Made by a program: the position numbers and the translations under genes
Shown here: positions 52,445 to 63,661 of the stretch, piece by piece
How positions within the stretch are numbered: the first letter of the stretch is position 1
Layout: the number at the start of each line of letters is the position of its first letter
Notes under the pieces: model-generated
Told to the model about the DNA's origin: nothing
The model's database searches: none
The model's input: the letters and a program-made list of their open reading frames with translations, nothing else
Source of the DNA: Jannaschia faecimaris
Lineage (GTDB): Bacteria; Pseudomonadota; Alphaproteobacteria; Rhodobacterales; Rhodobacteraceae
Direction of reading: 5' to 3'
Length of the DNA: 64,000 nucleotides
Assembly (NCBI RefSeq): GCF_900107415.1
Contig: NZ_FNPX01000005.1
Span: 62,001 to 126,000 of the forward strand

Positions 52445-55222
52445 ATGTCCGAAACCATCATCTTCACGCTCGACGGCAAACAGGTCACGGCGCAGCCCGG
52501 CGAAACCATCTGGGAGGTGGCGAACGGCCGTGGCCTGGTAATTCCGCACCTGTGCCACAAGCCCGCCCCCGGATACCGCCCCGACGGCAACTGTCGCGCC
52601 TGCATGGTCGAGATCAAGGGCGAGCGTACCCTTGCCGCATCCTGCATTCGCGAACCCGAGGACGGCATGGTCGTGACCACCGACAGCGCGCGGGCCAAGG
52701 GTGCCCGCAAAATGGTGATCGAAATGCTGGTCGCCGACCAGCCCGAGCGTGACGCGGCCCACGACAAATCGTCGCACCTGTGGGATATGGCCGAGGCGAT
52801 CGGCGTATCGGAGAGCCGCCTGCCCACGCTGGAGGCGGAACGGATTCCCCTGCTCGACGACAGCCACGTAGCCATGCAGGTCAATCTGGATGCCTGCATC
52901 CAGTGCGGGCTGTGCGTTCGGGCCTGCCGCGAAGTGCAGGTCAACGACGTGATCGGCATGGCCGGGCGCGGGCAAGACGCCTACCCGGTGTTCGACTTTG
53001 ACGACCCGATGGGCGCATCCTCCTGCGTGGCCTGCGGCGAATGCGTGCAGGCCTGCCCGACCGGCGCGCTGATGCCCGCCACGATGGTCGGCGCGGACCA
53101 GATCGGCGACAGTAAGGATTTCGACCGCGAGGTGAAGTCCATCTGCCCGTTCTGCGGCGTCGGATGCCAGGTTTCACTGAAGGTGAAGGACAACAAGATC
53201 GTCAAGGTAGACGGCATCAACGGGCCAGCCAACGAAGGGCGGCTGTGCGTCAAGGGACGTTTTGGCTTCGACTACATCAACCATCCGCACCGCATCACCA
53301 AGCCGATGATCCGGCGCAACGACGCACCGGAAAAAGGCCTCAACGTCGACCCTGCAAATCCGTGGACCCACTTCCGCGAGGCGACCTGGGACGAGGCATT
53401 GGATTTGGCGTCGAACGGGCTTGTCGATCTGCGCTCGCTTTACGGGGGCAAGGCCGTCGCAGGCTTCGGCAGCGCGAAATGCACGAACGAGGAAGCCTAC
53501 CTGTTTCAGAAATTGATCCGGCAGGGCTTCGGGCACAACAATGTCGATCACTGCACCCGCCTGTGCCATGCCTCCTCGGTCGCCGCCCTGATGGAGAACG
53601 TGGGTTCAGGCGCAGTCACCGCCAGCTTCAACGAGATCGAGGCCGCCGATCTGGCCATCGTTATCGGGGCCAACCCGACCGAGAACCACCCCGTCGCGGC
53701 CACGTTTCTCAAGCAATTCGCCAAGCGCGGGGGCGAGCTGATCATCATGGACCCGCGCGGCACCGCGATGAAGCGGCACGCCAAGCATATGCTGCAATTC
53801 CGGCCCGGCACGGACGTGGCGCTTCTGAACGCGATTATGAACGTGATTGTCGAAGAGAAACTCTACGACCGGCAGTACATCGAGGGTTTCACGGAGGGCT
53901 TCTTCGAGTTCCGCGACCATATCCGCGCGTTCACGCCCGATCGCATGGCTGAACTTTGCGGTATCGATGCAGAAACGATCCGGGCGGTCGCGCGCGATTT
54001 CGCGGGGGCGCAGAAGGCGATGATCTTCTGGGGCATGGGCGTGAGCCAGCACATCCACGGCACCGACAACGCGCGCTGCCTGATCAGCCTTGCCCTGCTT
54101 TGCGGTCAGATCGGGCGGCCCGGCACCGGCCTGCATCCACTGCGCGGACAGAACAACGTCCAGGGTGCGTCCGACGCGGGGCTGATCCCGCATGTCATGC
54201 CCAACTACCAGTCAGTCACCGATGAAGCGGTGCGCGAACTGTTCCGCCACATCTGGGACGGCACCGAGATCGATCCGACTCCGGGGCTGACGGTCGTAGA
54301 GATCATGGACCGGGTCTATCGGGGCGAGATCAAGGGGATGTATATCCTGGGCGAAAATCCCGCCATGTCAGACCCGGACGTGGACCATGCGCGCAAGGCC
54401 CTGGCCCATCTGGATCATCTGGTGGTGCAGGACATCTTCGTGACCGAAACCGCGAATTTCGCCGACGTCATCCTGCCCGCCGGGGCCTTCCCCGAGAAAT
54501 CCGGCACAGTGACCAATACCAACCGCCAGGTGCAGATGGCCCGTCAAGCCGTACCGACGCCCGGTGAGGCGCGCGAGGATTGGCGCATACTTATCGAACT
54601 GGCGAACCGGATCGGGCTGGACTGGGATTACGACCACCCGCGTGAGGTTTTCAACGAAATGAAGATGTCGATGCGCAGCCTGCATCACATCACGTGGAAC
54701 CGGCTGGAGACGGAATCCGCCGTCACTTATCCCAGTCTGTCCAACGAAGATCCGGGTCAGTCCGTGGTTTTCGGCGACGGCTTCCCGCGCCGCGCCGGCC
54801 GTGCCAAGTTCACGCCGGCCCGCTTTACGCCGCCCGCCGAAATGCCGGATGACCGCTTCCCCATGATCCTGATTACCGGGCGGCAGTTAGAGCATTGGCA
54901 CACCGGGTCGATGACGCGGCGGTCCAAGGTTCTGGATGCGGTTGAGCCCGAGGCGAATTGCTCACTCCACCCCGCCACCCTTCGCAAGCTGGGCGTGCCC
55001 CCCGGCGGATGGGTTCGTCTTTCCACTCGACGTGGAAGCGTAACCCTGATGGCGCGTGCCGACCGGTCCGTTGCGACAGACATGGTGTTCCTGCCGTTCG
55101 CCTTTGTCGAAGCCGCAGCGAACCTGCTGACCAATCCGGCGCTGGACCCGGTGGGTAAGATACCCGAATTCAAGTTCAGCGCGGTAAAGGTGGAATCCGC
55201 CGAGGCGGTTGCGGCAGAATAG
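52445..55222 (+). CDS. Formate dehydrogenase alpha subunit (FdsA/FdhF-type, Cys-containing)
   Basis: A 925-residue molybdoenzyme from ATG 52445 (GGGAAGG eight bases upstream). The N-terminal 2Fe-2S domain uses C37, C50, C53 and C67. Two 4Fe-4S clusters follow (CIQCGLCVRAC near 152, CVACGECVQACP near 196), then the 4Fe-4S of the Mo domain (CPFCGVGC near 234). The Mo ligand is a cysteine, not selenocysteine, in NVDHCTRLCHAS near residue 370. It oxidises formate to CO2. The usual partners fdsG, fdsB, fdsC and fdsD are not next to it: the SDR operon ends 163 bases upstream and the convergent rnj gene is downstream. Confidence 0.93.
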   Translation: MSETIIFTLDGKQVTAQPGETIWEVANGRGLVIPHLCHKPAPGYRPDGNCRACMVEIKGERTLAASCIREPEDGMVVTTDSARAKGARKMVIEMLVADQPERDAAHDKSSHLWDMAEAIGVSESRLPTLEAERIPLLDDSHVAMQVNLDACIQCGLCVRACREVQVNDVIGMAGRGQDAYPVFDFDDPMGASSCVACGECVQACPTGALMPATMVGADQIGDSKDFDREVKSICPFCGVGCQVSLKVKDNKIVKVDGINGPANEGRLCVKGRFGFDYINHPHRITKPMIRRNDAPEKGLNVDPANPWTHFREATWDEALDLASNGLVDLRSLYGGKAVAGFGSAKCTNEEAYLFQKLIRQGFGHNNVDHCTRLCHASSVAALMENVGSGAVTASFNEIEAADLAIVIGANPTENHPVAATFLKQFAKRGGELIIMDPRGTAMKRHAKHMLQFRPGTDVALLNAIMNVIVEEKLYDRQYIEGFTEGFFEFRDHIRAFTPDRMAELCGIDAETIRAVARDFAGAQKAMIFWGMGVSQHIHGTDNARCLISLALLCGQIGRPGTGLHPLRGQNNVQGASDAGLIPHVMPNYQSVTDEAVRELFRHIWDGTEIDPTPGLTVVEIMDRVYRGEIKGMYILGENPAMSDPDVDHARKALAHLDHLVVQDIFVTETANFADVILPAGAFPEKSGTVTNTNRQVQMARQAVPTPGEAREDWRILIELANRIGLDWDYDHPREVFNEMKMSMRSLHHITWNRLETESAVTYPSLSNEDPGQSVVFGDGFPRRAGRAKFTPARFTPPAEMPDDRFPMILITGRQLEHWHTGSMTRRSKVLDAVEPEANCSLHPATLRKLGVPPGGWVRLSTRRGSVTLMARADRSVATDMVFLPFAFVEAAANLLTNPALDPVGKIPEFKFSAVKVESAEAVAAE

Positions 55223-55249
55223 CCGCTGAGTCGAACCACCAAAACGAAA

Positions 55250-55274
55250 GGAGGGGACGCATTGCATCCCCTCC
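55250..55274. terminator. Hairpin terminator between the formate dehydrogenase gene and rnj
   Basis: GGAGGGGA-C-GC (55250-55260) pairs with GC-A-TCCCCTCC (55264-55274) around ATT. The minus-strand side is followed by TTTCGTTTTGG, so it most likely stops transcripts of the rnj operon, 120 bases after its end; the plus-strand side lacks a T run but the hairpin lies 28 bases after the formate dehydrogenase stop, so both directions are possible. Confidence 0.75.
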
Positions 55275-55393
55275 GCCCGTAAAAATCTGCCTGCCGTCAA
55301 TGCTTGGGTTGATGCCTCGTCACCCTATGACTAGAAGCTTTATATTGTGGCTGCCCGAAAATCCATAACTAAATTTCGTGGCAAAGCACATAT

Positions 55394-57070
55394 TTACTCC
55401 GCAGTCAGACGCGTGATCAGCACGGTCACTTCGGGACGTTTCCCGATCTCGTCCTGCGCAACCTTTCGGATGCCTTTTACAATAAGGGCTTCCAGCTTTT
55501 CATCATCGTTTGCGGTACGCGTATCGACACGGGCCAGTTGACCGGCCAGATGCTCTTCCATGATTTCCGACAGGGAGGCCGAACCGCGAACGACTTCGGG
55601 CAGACCCCGAATGTCGACCCAGGTATCTTCCAGAACCTCGTTGTCGTCGTCCACCATCACGGCAACCACGACATGACCGTTCAACGCCATGCGGATCCGA
55701 TCGCGCACTACGCCGTCGAATTGCCCGACAAGAGCCGAGCCATCAAGGTACGTGCGCCCCGTCTCGATATGATCGACGACCTTGGGCTGATTGCCCGTAA
55801 GCTCGATCATCGTGCCATTGGGGGCCACGACACCAACTCGACCCGCCGCATCCGCGACCTTGGCGTGCTCGCGCAGGTGCCGGTGTTCGCCGTGCATCGG
55901 GATGACTATCTGCGGATTGGTAATTTTGTGCACCGCTTCCAGATCGGGCCGATTCGCATGGCCCGACACGTGGTAGAGACCGTCATCGTCCGTGACGACA
56001 TCCACGCCCTGTTCGGACAGGTTGTTCATGATGCGCGCGACGTCTTTCTCGTTGCCCGGGATCGTCTTGGAGGAGAACAGGAATGTGTCGCCATTCTTCA
56101 GTTCCATGCCGAAGTACTTGCCCCGCGACAGTTGCGCCGAGGCGGCGCGGCGCTCCCCTTGGCTGCCGGTGACGATCAGCATCAGGTTCTCGCGCGGGAT
56201 GTCGGCGGCTTCCTCCGGGGAAATCGTCTTCGGGAAATCCGTCAGGATCCCCTCTTCGCGCGCGGCTTCGGTCATGCGGCGCATCGCGCGGCCCATCAGG
56301 CAGATTGATCGTCCGGCTGCTTCGCCCGCGATGGCCAGCGATTGCAGACGCGCGACGTTCGACGCGAATGTCGTAGCCACGAACATACCCTTGGCCGCCT
56401 TCACCAGCGGCTTCAGGTTGGGCGCGACTTCGGATTCCGAACGACCCTCGTGCTTGGAAAAGACGTTGGTCGAATCGCAAACAAGCGCCCGCACACCGGG
56501 TTTGGAGGCTTCGGCCCAGAGGGCATCGTCGAACGGTTCACCCACGACAGGACTGCGGTCGATCTTGAAGTCACCCGTGTGGATGATCCGACCTGCAGGT
56601 GAGTCGATGACAAGCGCGTTGGATTCCGGAATTGAATGCGACACCGGCAGGAATCCCACCGTGAAAGGACCCGCGTTGATCATGGCCGGGAAGGGTGCGG
56701 CGGTCGTCACGACCTTGGGGTCCAGCCCCTTCTCCTGCAACTTGCGCCGCGCCAGGTTCGCGGTAAAGCCCCGCGCGTGGATCGGCTTCTTGATCTGCGG
56801 GTACAGATGGCCGACGCCGCCGACGTGGTCTTCGTGACCATGGGTGATGAACACCGCTTCCAGCCGATCAATATTTTCGGTCAGCCAGGTAATGTCGGGT
56901 ACGATGATGTCGACGCCGGGTGTCGTGTCCATATCCGGGAAAGCAATGCCCAGATCCACAAGGATCAGGCGCTCCTTGCCGGGTTTTCCGTAGCCGTAAA
57001 CGTAGGCATTCATGCCAATTTCACCTGCCCCGCCAAGGGGAAGGTAGATAAGGCGGTCTTGTCCGCTCAT
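55394..57070 (-). CDS. rnj: Ribonuclease J
   Basis: A 558-residue metallo-beta-lactamase/beta-CASP RNase. The signature FITHGHEDHVGG holds the metal ligands, YLPLGGAGEIGMNAYVYGYG opens the domain, and HTGDFKIDRSPVVGEPFD follows. The beta-CASP part includes ESEVAPN and FVATTFASNVARLQSLA, then MLIVTGSQGERRAASAQLSRG. It works as a 5'-3' exonuclease and endonuclease in mRNA decay and rRNA processing. It overlaps the coaX stop by four bases, as the last gene of the nuo-birA-coaX-rnj run. Confidence 0.96.
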   Translation of the reverse strand: MSGQDRLIYLPLGGAGEIGMNAYVYGYGKPGKERLILVDLGIAFPDMDTTPGVDIIVPDITWLTENIDRLEAVFITHGHEDHVGGVGHLYPQIKKPIHARGFTANLARRKLQEKGLDPKVVTTAAPFPAMINAGPFTVGFLPVSHSIPESNALVIDSPAGRIIHTGDFKIDRSPVVGEPFDDALWAEASKPGVRALVCDSTNVFSKHEGRSESEVAPNLKPLVKAAKGMFVATTFASNVARLQSLAIAGEAAGRSICLMGRAMRRMTEAAREEGILTDFPKTISPEEAADIPRENLMLIVTGSQGERRAASAQLSRGKYFGMELKNGDTFLFSSKTIPGNEKDVARIMNNLSEQGVDVVTDDDGLYHVSGHANRPDLEAVHKITNPQIVIPMHGEHRHLREHAKVADAAGRVGVVAPNGTMIELTGNQPKVVDHIETGRTYLDGSALVGQFDGVVRDRIRMALNGHVVVAVMVDDDNEVLEDTWVDIRGLPEVVRGSASLSEIMEEHLAGQLARVDTRTANDDEKLEALIVKGIRKVAQDEIGKRPEVTVLITRLTAE

Positions 57071-57840
57071 GGATTATCCTTGTTGTACTGATGGATGACG
57101 GTCAGACCGTGCATCGTCAAATCGTCCTCGAAGGCGTCGAAAAGCTCTTCGGCTTGCTGAAACAAGGGCGCAAGCCCCCCGGTCGCGATGACTTTCATCG
57201 GGCGATCGCGCTCAGCCCGTATTCTTGCAGTGATTTCCTTGATGAGGCCGACATAGCCCCAGAAGATGCCCGATTGCATGCAAGCAACGGTGTTGGTGCC
57301 CACTACCTTCTGCGGCTGGGTAATGTCCACATGCGGAAGTGCCGCAGCGGCCATGTGCAGCGCCTCAAGCGAAAGGTTCACGCCCGGTGCGATCACTCCA
57401 CCGATATAGGCACCATCCGTGTCGGCCACATCAAAGGTTGTTGCTGTGCCGAAGTCGACCACGATGATATCGCCGCCATGCCGGTCAAACCCGGCGACGG
57501 TGTTGACCAGCCGGTCCGGCCCAACGGCCGTACCCGCATCGACACGCACACCGACCGGCAGCTTGGTCTCGGGCTTGCCCACGACCAAGGGGCGGGTATC
57601 GAAGTACCGATCGCACAGAACACGCAGGTTGAACACGACCCGCGGAACCGTGGAGGAGATGATGCAATCCGTGATTGCCACGTCGATGTTCTGCAAGTTC
57701 ATCGATGTGCGCAGCCAAGTGTAGTATTCATCCGCCGTGCTCTGAGGGTTTGTCGCACGCCGCCAGGAATTCACGAGTTCTGTCCCGTCCCAAATCGCGA
57801 AAACGGTGTTGGTATTGCCGCAGTCGATCGTCAAGAGCAT
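57067..57840 (-). CDS. coaX: Type III pantothenate kinase
   Basis: A 257-residue kinase of the ASKHA fold that phosphorylates pantothenate in the first step of coenzyme A synthesis. MLLTIDCGNTNTVFAIWDG is the phosphate-binding loop, followed by GPDRLVNTVAGFDRHGGDII and VVDFGTATTFDV. KVIATGGLAPLF closes the active site. It begins one base after the birA stop and overlaps rnj by four bases. No riboswitch is visible. Confidence 0.96.
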   Translation of the reverse strand: MLLTIDCGNTNTVFAIWDGTELVNSWRRATNPQSTADEYYTWLRTSMNLQNIDVAITDCIISSTVPRVVFNLRVLCDRYFDTRPLVVGKPETKLPVGVRVDAGTAVGPDRLVNTVAGFDRHGGDIIVVDFGTATTFDVADTDGAYIGGVIAPGVNLSLEALHMAAAALPHVDITQPQKVVGTNTVACMQSGIFWGYVGLIKEITARIRAERDRPMKVIATGGLAPLFQQAEELFDAFEDDLTMHGLTVIHQYNKDNP

Positions 57841-57841
57841 G

Positions 57842-58594
57842 TCAGCCCCTCCCGAAGAAAACGTCGCCCGCCGTTATTCGGCGCACGCCCTGCTCAGTTT
57901 CCAATACAAGACGACCGTCGTCGTCCACGTCGACAAAGAGGCCCTCCACGACCTCGTTTACCAGACGGGCCGTGATTGGTTGGCCCACGCGGGCAGCATG
58001 CTTCATCCATTCAGTGCGGATAGGGGCAAAGCCCCATGTCGTCAGCTGCGCCTCCCGTTCGGCAAAGGCCGGGGCAAGCACATCCAACAAGGCGGTCGCC
58101 TCAACCCGCAGCCCGCTTGCGGACAGCAGGGATATGGGAGCGACCGCGCCCGGCTCCAACTGGGCGACGTCAGGGGCCGCAATTAGGTTGAGCCCGATGC
58201 CAAGCACCAAGAGGCCCGGCACGGGGGCTTCAAGCAGAATGCCAGCCAGCTTCCGGTCGTCGAGCAGCACATCGTTCGGCCATTTCAGCGACAGCCCCTC
58301 TACGCCGAGCGCCCGTAGGGCGTCGTACAGGGCAAGCGAGGCGGTGAAGCTCCGCAAAGGCAGGCTCGCGGGGTCGCCCGCCGGTCGCCAGACGAGGGAT
58401 GCGGCGAAATTCCCCTCGGGCATCGACCACGCGCGCCCGCGTCGCCCCTTGGCCGCACTTTGACGGCGAGCGAGGATCCACGTCGGCGTGGTGGGTGCCC
58501 GGCGCGCCGCCTCGAGAGAGGTGCTGTCTACCTCTTCCAGGATCACTCGGTCGACACCCGCCGGCCAATTGGACGGCGGGGCGGTTTGCCCCAT
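57842..58594 (-). CDS. birA: Biotin-[acetyl-CoA-carboxylase] ligase
   Basis: A 250-residue ligase without an N-terminal DNA-binding domain, so it does not act as a repressor. VILEEVDSTSLEAARRA, ARRQSAAKGRRGRAWSMPEG (the biotin-AMP loop with the GRxGR-like motif) and LKWPNDVLLDDRKLAGILLE are the family signatures. It attaches biotin to carboxylase subunits. It overlaps the nuoN stop by one base and is one base from coaX, so it depends on the complex I operon for expression unless internal promoters exist. Confidence 0.95.
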   Translation of the reverse strand: MGQTAPPSNWPAGVDRVILEEVDSTSLEAARRAPTTPTWILARRQSAAKGRRGRAWSMPEGNFAASLVWRPAGDPASLPLRSFTASLALYDALRALGVEGLSLKWPNDVLLDDRKLAGILLEAPVPGLLVLGIGLNLIAAPDVAQLEPGAVAPISLLSASGLRVEATALLDVLAPAFAEREAQLTTWGFAPIRTEWMKHAARVGQPITARLVNEVVEGLFVDVDDDGRLVLETEQGVRRITAGDVFFGRG

Positions 58595-60024
58595 CAGTTC
58601 ACCAGGGAGTCGGCGGCCAGTGCGGCCAGAGGCTCAAGCCCCAGAAGTTCGGGCAGAAGCGCCAGCATCAGAATGGCGGAACCCGCCAGCGCGACCATCT
58701 GGATCAACGGTATCTCCGGGGCGAAAGGTTCATCCGACTCACCGAAGTACATGTAGAAGACGATGCGAAGGTAGTAGAATGCCCCGATGACCGAAGCGAC
58801 GACCCCCAGTACCGCAAGCCAGATCAGATCGGCATCAACCGCCGCCTGCAGCACACCGTACTTGGCGAAGAACCCCAAGGTCGGCGGGATGCCAGCCAGA
58901 CTGAACATCAGCACTAGCAGGGCAAGGGCCGCACCGGGGCGCGTCTTGGAAAGTAGCTTGAGCGAGGCGATATCCGTGACATCGCGTCCGTCCCGGCTCA
59001 TCGACAGGATGAACGCGAAAGTACCGATGTTCATCACAACATAGATCGCCATGTAGAGCAGCATGGCCTGAACCCCGCCCGCCGTGCCCGCGGCAAGTCC
59101 CATCAGGGCGTAGCCCATGTGTGCGATCGACGAATACGCCATCAGACGCTTGATGTCCTTCTGGCCGATAGCGGCAAAGGCCCCTAGGAACATCGACAGC
59201 ACCGACAGCAGTGCAACGATCTGTTGCCAATCGCTGACGATTCCACCGAACGCATCGTGCACGACGCGCGCGAACATCGCCATCGCCGCCATCTTGGGTG
59301 CCGTGGCGAAGAAAGATGTTACCGGCGTGGGGGACCCTTCGTATACGTCGGGCGTCCACATGTGAAACGGCGCGGCGGATACCTTGAAGGCCAGTCCCGA
59401 TATCATGAAGACCAGACCGAACAGCAGACCCAGCGGGGCCTCCCCGGACGCCACCTGGATCACCCCCGAGAAAGACAGCGTACCAGCATAACCATAGGTC
59501 AGCGATATGCCGTAAAGCAGCAGGCCCGAAGACAAGGCACCCAAAACAAAATACTTCAGGCCCGCTTCGGTCGACTTGGTGTTATCTCGGCGCATCGAGG
59601 CGACCACGTAAAGCGCCAGCGACTGCAACTCCAATCCCATGTAGATCGTCAAAAGATTGCCCGACGCCACCATGACCATCATACCGATCACCGACAGGGT
59701 GATCAGAAGCGGATACTCGAACTTCAGCATGTCACTGCGGGACATGTAGTCCTGACCGATGACCAGAACCGCGGCAGCCGACAGCAGGATCGTGACCTGC
59801 GCGAAGCGGGCAAAGCTGTCCTTAACGATCATCCCGTCGAAGGCCGTGCCCGATCCGGCGGAGAGCGCGACCCAGAGCCCCACCAGCGTCAGAACACCGG
59901 CAGTCAGCCAGATCAGCGGCCGCGCCAGCGCGTCCTTGCCTGTGTAGACCGCCGCCAGCAGCGCGACCATGGCGAAGACCGCCAAGACGATTTCGGGCAG
60001 GATGAGGGTCAGATCGGCACTCAT
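58594..60024 (-). CDS. nuoN: NADH-quinone oxidoreductase subunit N
   Basis: A 476-residue membrane protein of complex I with about fourteen segments. ATG 60024 ([19 protein letters not shown]) follows nuoM after ten bases. Conserved features: [34 protein letters not shown]-type helices, [20 protein letters not shown] and [20 protein letters not shown] with the proton-channel lysine and histidine. It is one of three antiporter-like subunits that pump protons. Its stop overlaps birA by one base. Confidence 0.97.
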   Translation of the reverse strand: MSADLTLILPEIVLAVFAMVALLAAVYTGKDALARPLIWLTAGVLTLVGLWVALSAGSGTAFDGMIVKDSFARFAQVTILLSAAAVLVIGQDYMSRSDMLKFEYPLLITLSVIGMMVMVASGNLLTIYMGLELQSLALYVVASMRRDNTKSTEAGLKYFVLGALSSGLLLYGISLTYGYAGTLSFSGVIQVASGEAPLGLLFGLVFMISGLAFKVSAAPFHMWTPDVYEGSPTPVTSFFATAPKMAAMAMFARVVHDAFGGIVSDWQQIVALLSVLSMFLGAFAAIGQKDIKRLMAYSSIAHMGYALMGLAAGTAGGVQAMLLYMAIYVVMNIGTFAFILSMSRDGRDVTDIASLKLLSKTRPGAALALLVLMFSLAGIPPTLGFFAKYGVLQAAVDADLIWLAVLGVVASVIGAFYYLRIVFYMYFGESDEPFAPEIPLIQMVALAGSAILMLALLPELLGLEPLAALAADSLVN

Positions 60025-60034
60025 GGCGGGAACC

Positions 60035-61582
60035 TCAGTGATCGGCCGCGGCGACATCGTGCGTCAGCACGATCTCGGCGGTGGCAACGTCATAATTCTC
60101 GACAAGATCGGCCACGGAGGGGCTGATGATGTCGGTGATCAGGCTGGGATAGACGCCCAGCAGGATGGTGAAGAAGATTAACGGGGCAAAGATCGCCCGC
60201 TCCCGACCGGACATGTCTGTGATCGAGCGCAGGCTTTCCTTGATCAGATCGCCGAAAACAACCCGGCGATAAAGCCAGAGCGCATAGCAGGCCGACAGAA
60301 TGACGCCCGACGTGGCGACCAGCGCAACCCAGGTATTGACCTGGAACACGCCCATGAGCGTCAGGAATTCCCCAACGAAACCGGACGTCCCCGGCAGGCC
60401 GACATTGGCCATCGTGAACAGCATGAACACCAGCGCATAGGCGGGCATCCGGTTCACAAGACCGCCGTAGGCGTCGATGTCGCGGGTGTGCATCCGGTCG
60501 TAGACAACGCCCACACACAGGAACAGCGCCCCCGAGATGAAGCCGTGGCTGATCATCTGGAAGATTGCGCCGTCAACACCCTGCTGATTGGCCGCGAAGA
60601 TGCCCATCGTCACGAAGCCCATGTGCGCAACCGAGGAATACGCGATGAGCTTCTTCATGTCGTCCTGCATCATCGCCACGAGCGAGGCGTAGACGATGGC
60701 GATCGCCGAGAGCCAGAGCACCATTGGCCCGAGAACTTCGGAGCCTACCGGGAACATCGGCAGGGAGAAGCGTAGGAAACCATAGCCCCCCATCTTCAAT
60801 AGGATCGCCGCCAGTACCACGGACCCTGCAGTCGGGGCCTGCACGTGCGCATCGGGAAGCCAGGTGTGCACCGGCCACATCGGCATCTTGACGGCGAAGC
60901 TGGCAAAGAAGGCCAGCCACATCAGGGTCTGCATCCCACCCACGACGTTGATACCCAGCACGTTCAGCGGTGCGTAGCTGAACTGATGCGTGAGCAGCGT
61001 CGGGATATCGGTCGTGCCCGCGTCCACATACATCGCGATCATCGCAACCAGCATCAGGACCGAGCCCAGAAGCGTGTAGAGGAAGAACTTGAACGACGCA
61101 TAGATGCGGTTCGCCCCGCCCCAGATGCCGATGATCAGGAACATCGGGATCAGGCCGGCCTCGAAGAAGAGATAGAACAGGATCAGGTCGAGCGCGCAGA
61201 ACACACCGATCATCAGCGCCTCAAGCGCGAGCAGCGCGACCATGTAATCCTTCACCCGGTGTGTGACATCCCAGCACGACGCGATGACCAACGGCATAAG
61301 GAAAGTCGTCAGCATCACGAACAGAACCGAAATCCCGTCAACGCCCATCTTGTACTGCAATCCGAAGACCCAGGACCGCTCTTCCACGAACTGGAAGCCC
61401 GTGTTGGATGGGTCAAACCCAGTCAGTATGAAGATCGAGACCAGAAACGTGAACGTCGTCGCGCCAAGCGCCAGCCACTTGGCATTGCGCTGCGCGGCCG
61501 CGTCATCGCCCCGCAGGAATACCGCCAGGATTGCTGCGGCCACCAGTGGCGTGAAGGTGACGATGGAAAGAAGGTTATCCAT
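60035..61582 (-). CDS. nuoM: NADH-quinone oxidoreductase subunit M
   Basis: A 515-residue antiporter-like membrane subunit of complex I. Its core includes [40 protein letters not shown] with the essential glutamate, [20 protein letters not shown] with lysine and histidine of the proton channel, and [20 protein letters not shown]. It sits between nuoL, five bases upstream, and nuoN, ten bases downstream, in the usual order. Confidence 0.97.
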   Translation of the reverse strand: MDNLLSIVTFTPLVAAAILAVFLRGDDAAAQRNAKWLALGATTFTFLVSIFILTGFDPSNTGFQFVEERSWVFGLQYKMGVDGISVLFVMLTTFLMPLVIASCWDVTHRVKDYMVALLALEALMIGVFCALDLILFYLFFEAGLIPMFLIIGIWGGANRIYASFKFFLYTLLGSVLMLVAMIAMYVDAGTTDIPTLLTHQFSYAPLNVLGINVVGGMQTLMWLAFFASFAVKMPMWPVHTWLPDAHVQAPTAGSVVLAAILLKMGGYGFLRFSLPMFPVGSEVLGPMVLWLSAIAIVYASLVAMMQDDMKKLIAYSSVAHMGFVTMGIFAANQQGVDGAIFQMISHGFISGALFLCVGVVYDRMHTRDIDAYGGLVNRMPAYALVFMLFTMANVGLPGTSGFVGEFLTLMGVFQVNTWVALVATSGVILSACYALWLYRRVVFGDLIKESLRSITDMSGRERAIFAPLIFFTILLGVYPSLITDIISPSVADLVENYDVATAEIVLTHDVAAADH

Positions 61583-61586
61583 GGTC

Positions 61587-63656
61587 TCAGTTCCCCGATC
61601 CGATCGTCGTCCACGAGATCAGGACAACGATCCCGATCACCATCGCGAAGGCGTAGGTAAAGATGTAGCCGGACTGCGCCTTGTTCAGCCATTTCGTGGC
61701 GAAAGGAACGATCCCCATGGCAAGTCCATTGATCGACCCGTCGATAACGGTCCCGTCGCCCTTCTTCCACAGGAATGTTCCAAGCCGCTTGGCCGGGCGG
61801 ACGAACAGGAAGTCGTAGATCTCGTCGAAGTACCACTTGTTGAGCAGGAAGCGGTACAACGGCGCGACAGTCTCCGCCCATTGGCGTGGCAGGGATGGCT
61901 GGCGAATATAGAATAGCCAGGCCGTCCCAAGACCCAGCAGCATCGCTATGAAGGGCGAAACCTTGACCCATTTAGGCACGAGGTGCGCTTCGTGGATCAC
62001 GTCATTGTTCGCACCTACGTAGATCGCCCCCTCGCCCGGCGTCTGGGGCGCGCGCTCGTGCGCCTCCTCGCCCTCAGTGGCGGCGTTGGCCGCACCGATC
62101 AGGCCGCCCTCGACCGAGGCATGTGCCTCGACATCGGAAATGCCGAAGAACCGATCAACCTGTTCCTGGCTGCCGAAAAACGGGCCATAGAAGACCATCC
62201 CGGCCAGAACCGACCCGACGGCCAGAACACCCAAGGGGGCCGTCATAGTCAGCGGGCTTTCGTGGGCATGGTCGTGCGTGTGCTTGTCACCACGCGGCTT
62301 GCCGTAGAACGTCAGAAACATCAGGCGCCAGCTGTAGAAGCTGGTGAAGGCTGCGGCGACCACCAGGAGCCAGAACGCGCCCGTGCTCCCGACGAAGGCC
62401 ACCTCGATCACGGCGTCCTTGGACAAGAAGCCCGCGAACCCGATATGCGTCAGCGGAATCCCGACACCCGTAATGGCCAGCGTGCCGATCATCATTGCCC
62501 AGAACGTCAGCGGGATCTTTTTGCGCAGTCCGCCGTAGTTCCGCATATCCTGTTCGTGGTGCATCGCATGAATGACCGAACCGGCCCCGAGGAACAGCAT
62601 CGCCTTGAAGAAAGCATGTGTCAGCAGGTGGAACATGGCAACCGAATAGGCCCCAAGACCAGCCGCCACGAACATGTAGCCCAACTGCGACATCGTTGAA
62701 TACGCGATGACACGCTTGATGTCGTTCTGAACCAGTCCGACCGTCGCGGCCATGAAGGCAGTTGCCGCGCCCACGGCGACGACGATGACCATCGCCCCGT
62801 CGGCATATTCCATCAGCGGTGACATGCGGCAGACCAGAAAGACACCCGCCGTGACCATCGTCGCCGCGTGGATCAGGGCGGACACCGGGGTCGGGCCTTC
62901 CATCGCGTCCGGCAGCCAGGTGTGCAGACCCAGCTGTGCCGATTTACCCATCGCGCCGATGAACAAGAGGAAAGCCAGCAGGTTCGCCGCATTCCAGTCG
63001 GTCCACAGGAAGTGGATCGTGGTTTCAGCCAACTGCGGCGTTGCCGCGAAGACGTCGTCCAGATTGATCGAGTCGGTCATGTAGAACAGACCGAAGATGC
63101 CGAGCGCGAAGCCGAAATCGCCAACGCGGTTGACGATGAACGCCTTCATCGCCGCGGCCGATGCCGAAGGTTTGCGCCAGTAGAACCCGATCAGGAGATA
63201 CGACGCAACGCCCACGCCTTCCCATCCGAAGAACATCTGCAGCAGGTTGTCGGAAGTCACCAACGCCAGCATGGAGAAGGTGAAGAACGACAGGTACGCG
63301 AAGAAACGCGGCTTGTAGACCTCCCCCTCCTGCCACTGCGGATCGTGATCCATGTAGCCAAAGGAATAGAGGTGGACGAGCGACGAAACCGTCGTCACCA
63401 CGATCAGCATGATCGCCGTCAGACGATCCAGCCGGATACCCCAGTCGGTAGCGAGCGTGCCCGATTCCACCCAAGTCATCAGCGGGATCTGCTGCGTCGT
63501 GCCGTCGTGACCCAAAAAGACAATCCACGACAGGATCGCGGCCAGGAACAGCAAGCCGGTCGCGACGACCATGGCTGCCTTCTGGCCGATGAATTTCCAG
63601 CCGAAGCCGCAGATCAGCGCACCGACCAGCGGGGCGAGGAGGATGATCGTTGTCAT
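61587..63656 (-). CDS. nuoL: NADH-quinone oxidoreductase subunit L
   Basis: A 689-residue antiporter-like subunit with a long C-terminal lateral helix, in line with the usual size. [39 protein letters not shown] with the conserved glutamate, [40 protein letters not shown] and [20 protein letters not shown] mark the proton channel. The charged loop around residue 545 (a Glu/His-rich stretch) is larger than in E. coli and typical of alphaproteobacteria. It is five bases behind nuoK. Confidence 0.97.
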   Translation of the reverse strand: MTTIILLAPLVGALICGFGWKFIGQKAAMVVATGLLFLAAILSWIVFLGHDGTTQQIPLMTWVESGTLATDWGIRLDRLTAIMLIVVTTVSSLVHLYSFGYMDHDPQWQEGEVYKPRFFAYLSFFTFSMLALVTSDNLLQMFFGWEGVGVASYLLIGFYWRKPSASAAAMKAFIVNRVGDFGFALGIFGLFYMTDSINLDDVFAATPQLAETTIHFLWTDWNAANLLAFLLFIGAMGKSAQLGLHTWLPDAMEGPTPVSALIHAATMVTAGVFLVCRMSPLMEYADGAMVIVVAVGAATAFMAATVGLVQNDIKRVIAYSTMSQLGYMFVAAGLGAYSVAMFHLLTHAFFKAMLFLGAGSVIHAMHHEQDMRNYGGLRKKIPLTFWAMMIGTLAITGVGIPLTHIGFAGFLSKDAVIEVAFVGSTGAFWLLVVAAAFTSFYSWRLMFLTFYGKPRGDKHTHDHAHESPLTMTAPLGVLAVGSVLAGMVFYGPFFGSQEQVDRFFGISDVEAHASVEGGLIGAANAATEGEEAHERAPQTPGEGAIYVGANNDVIHEAHLVPKWVKVSPFIAMLLGLGTAWLFYIRQPSLPRQWAETVAPLYRFLLNKWYFDEIYDFLFVRPAKRLGTFLWKKGDGTVIDGSINGLAMGIVPFATKWLNKAQSGYIFTYAFAMVIGIVVLISWTTIGSGN

Positions 63657-63661
63657 GTCTC

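Noticed and set aside
52445-55222. Selenocysteine-containing formate dehydrogenase
   Set aside because: The Mo-ligand codon near residue 370 is TGC (Cys), and there is no in-frame TGA or SECIS-like element.
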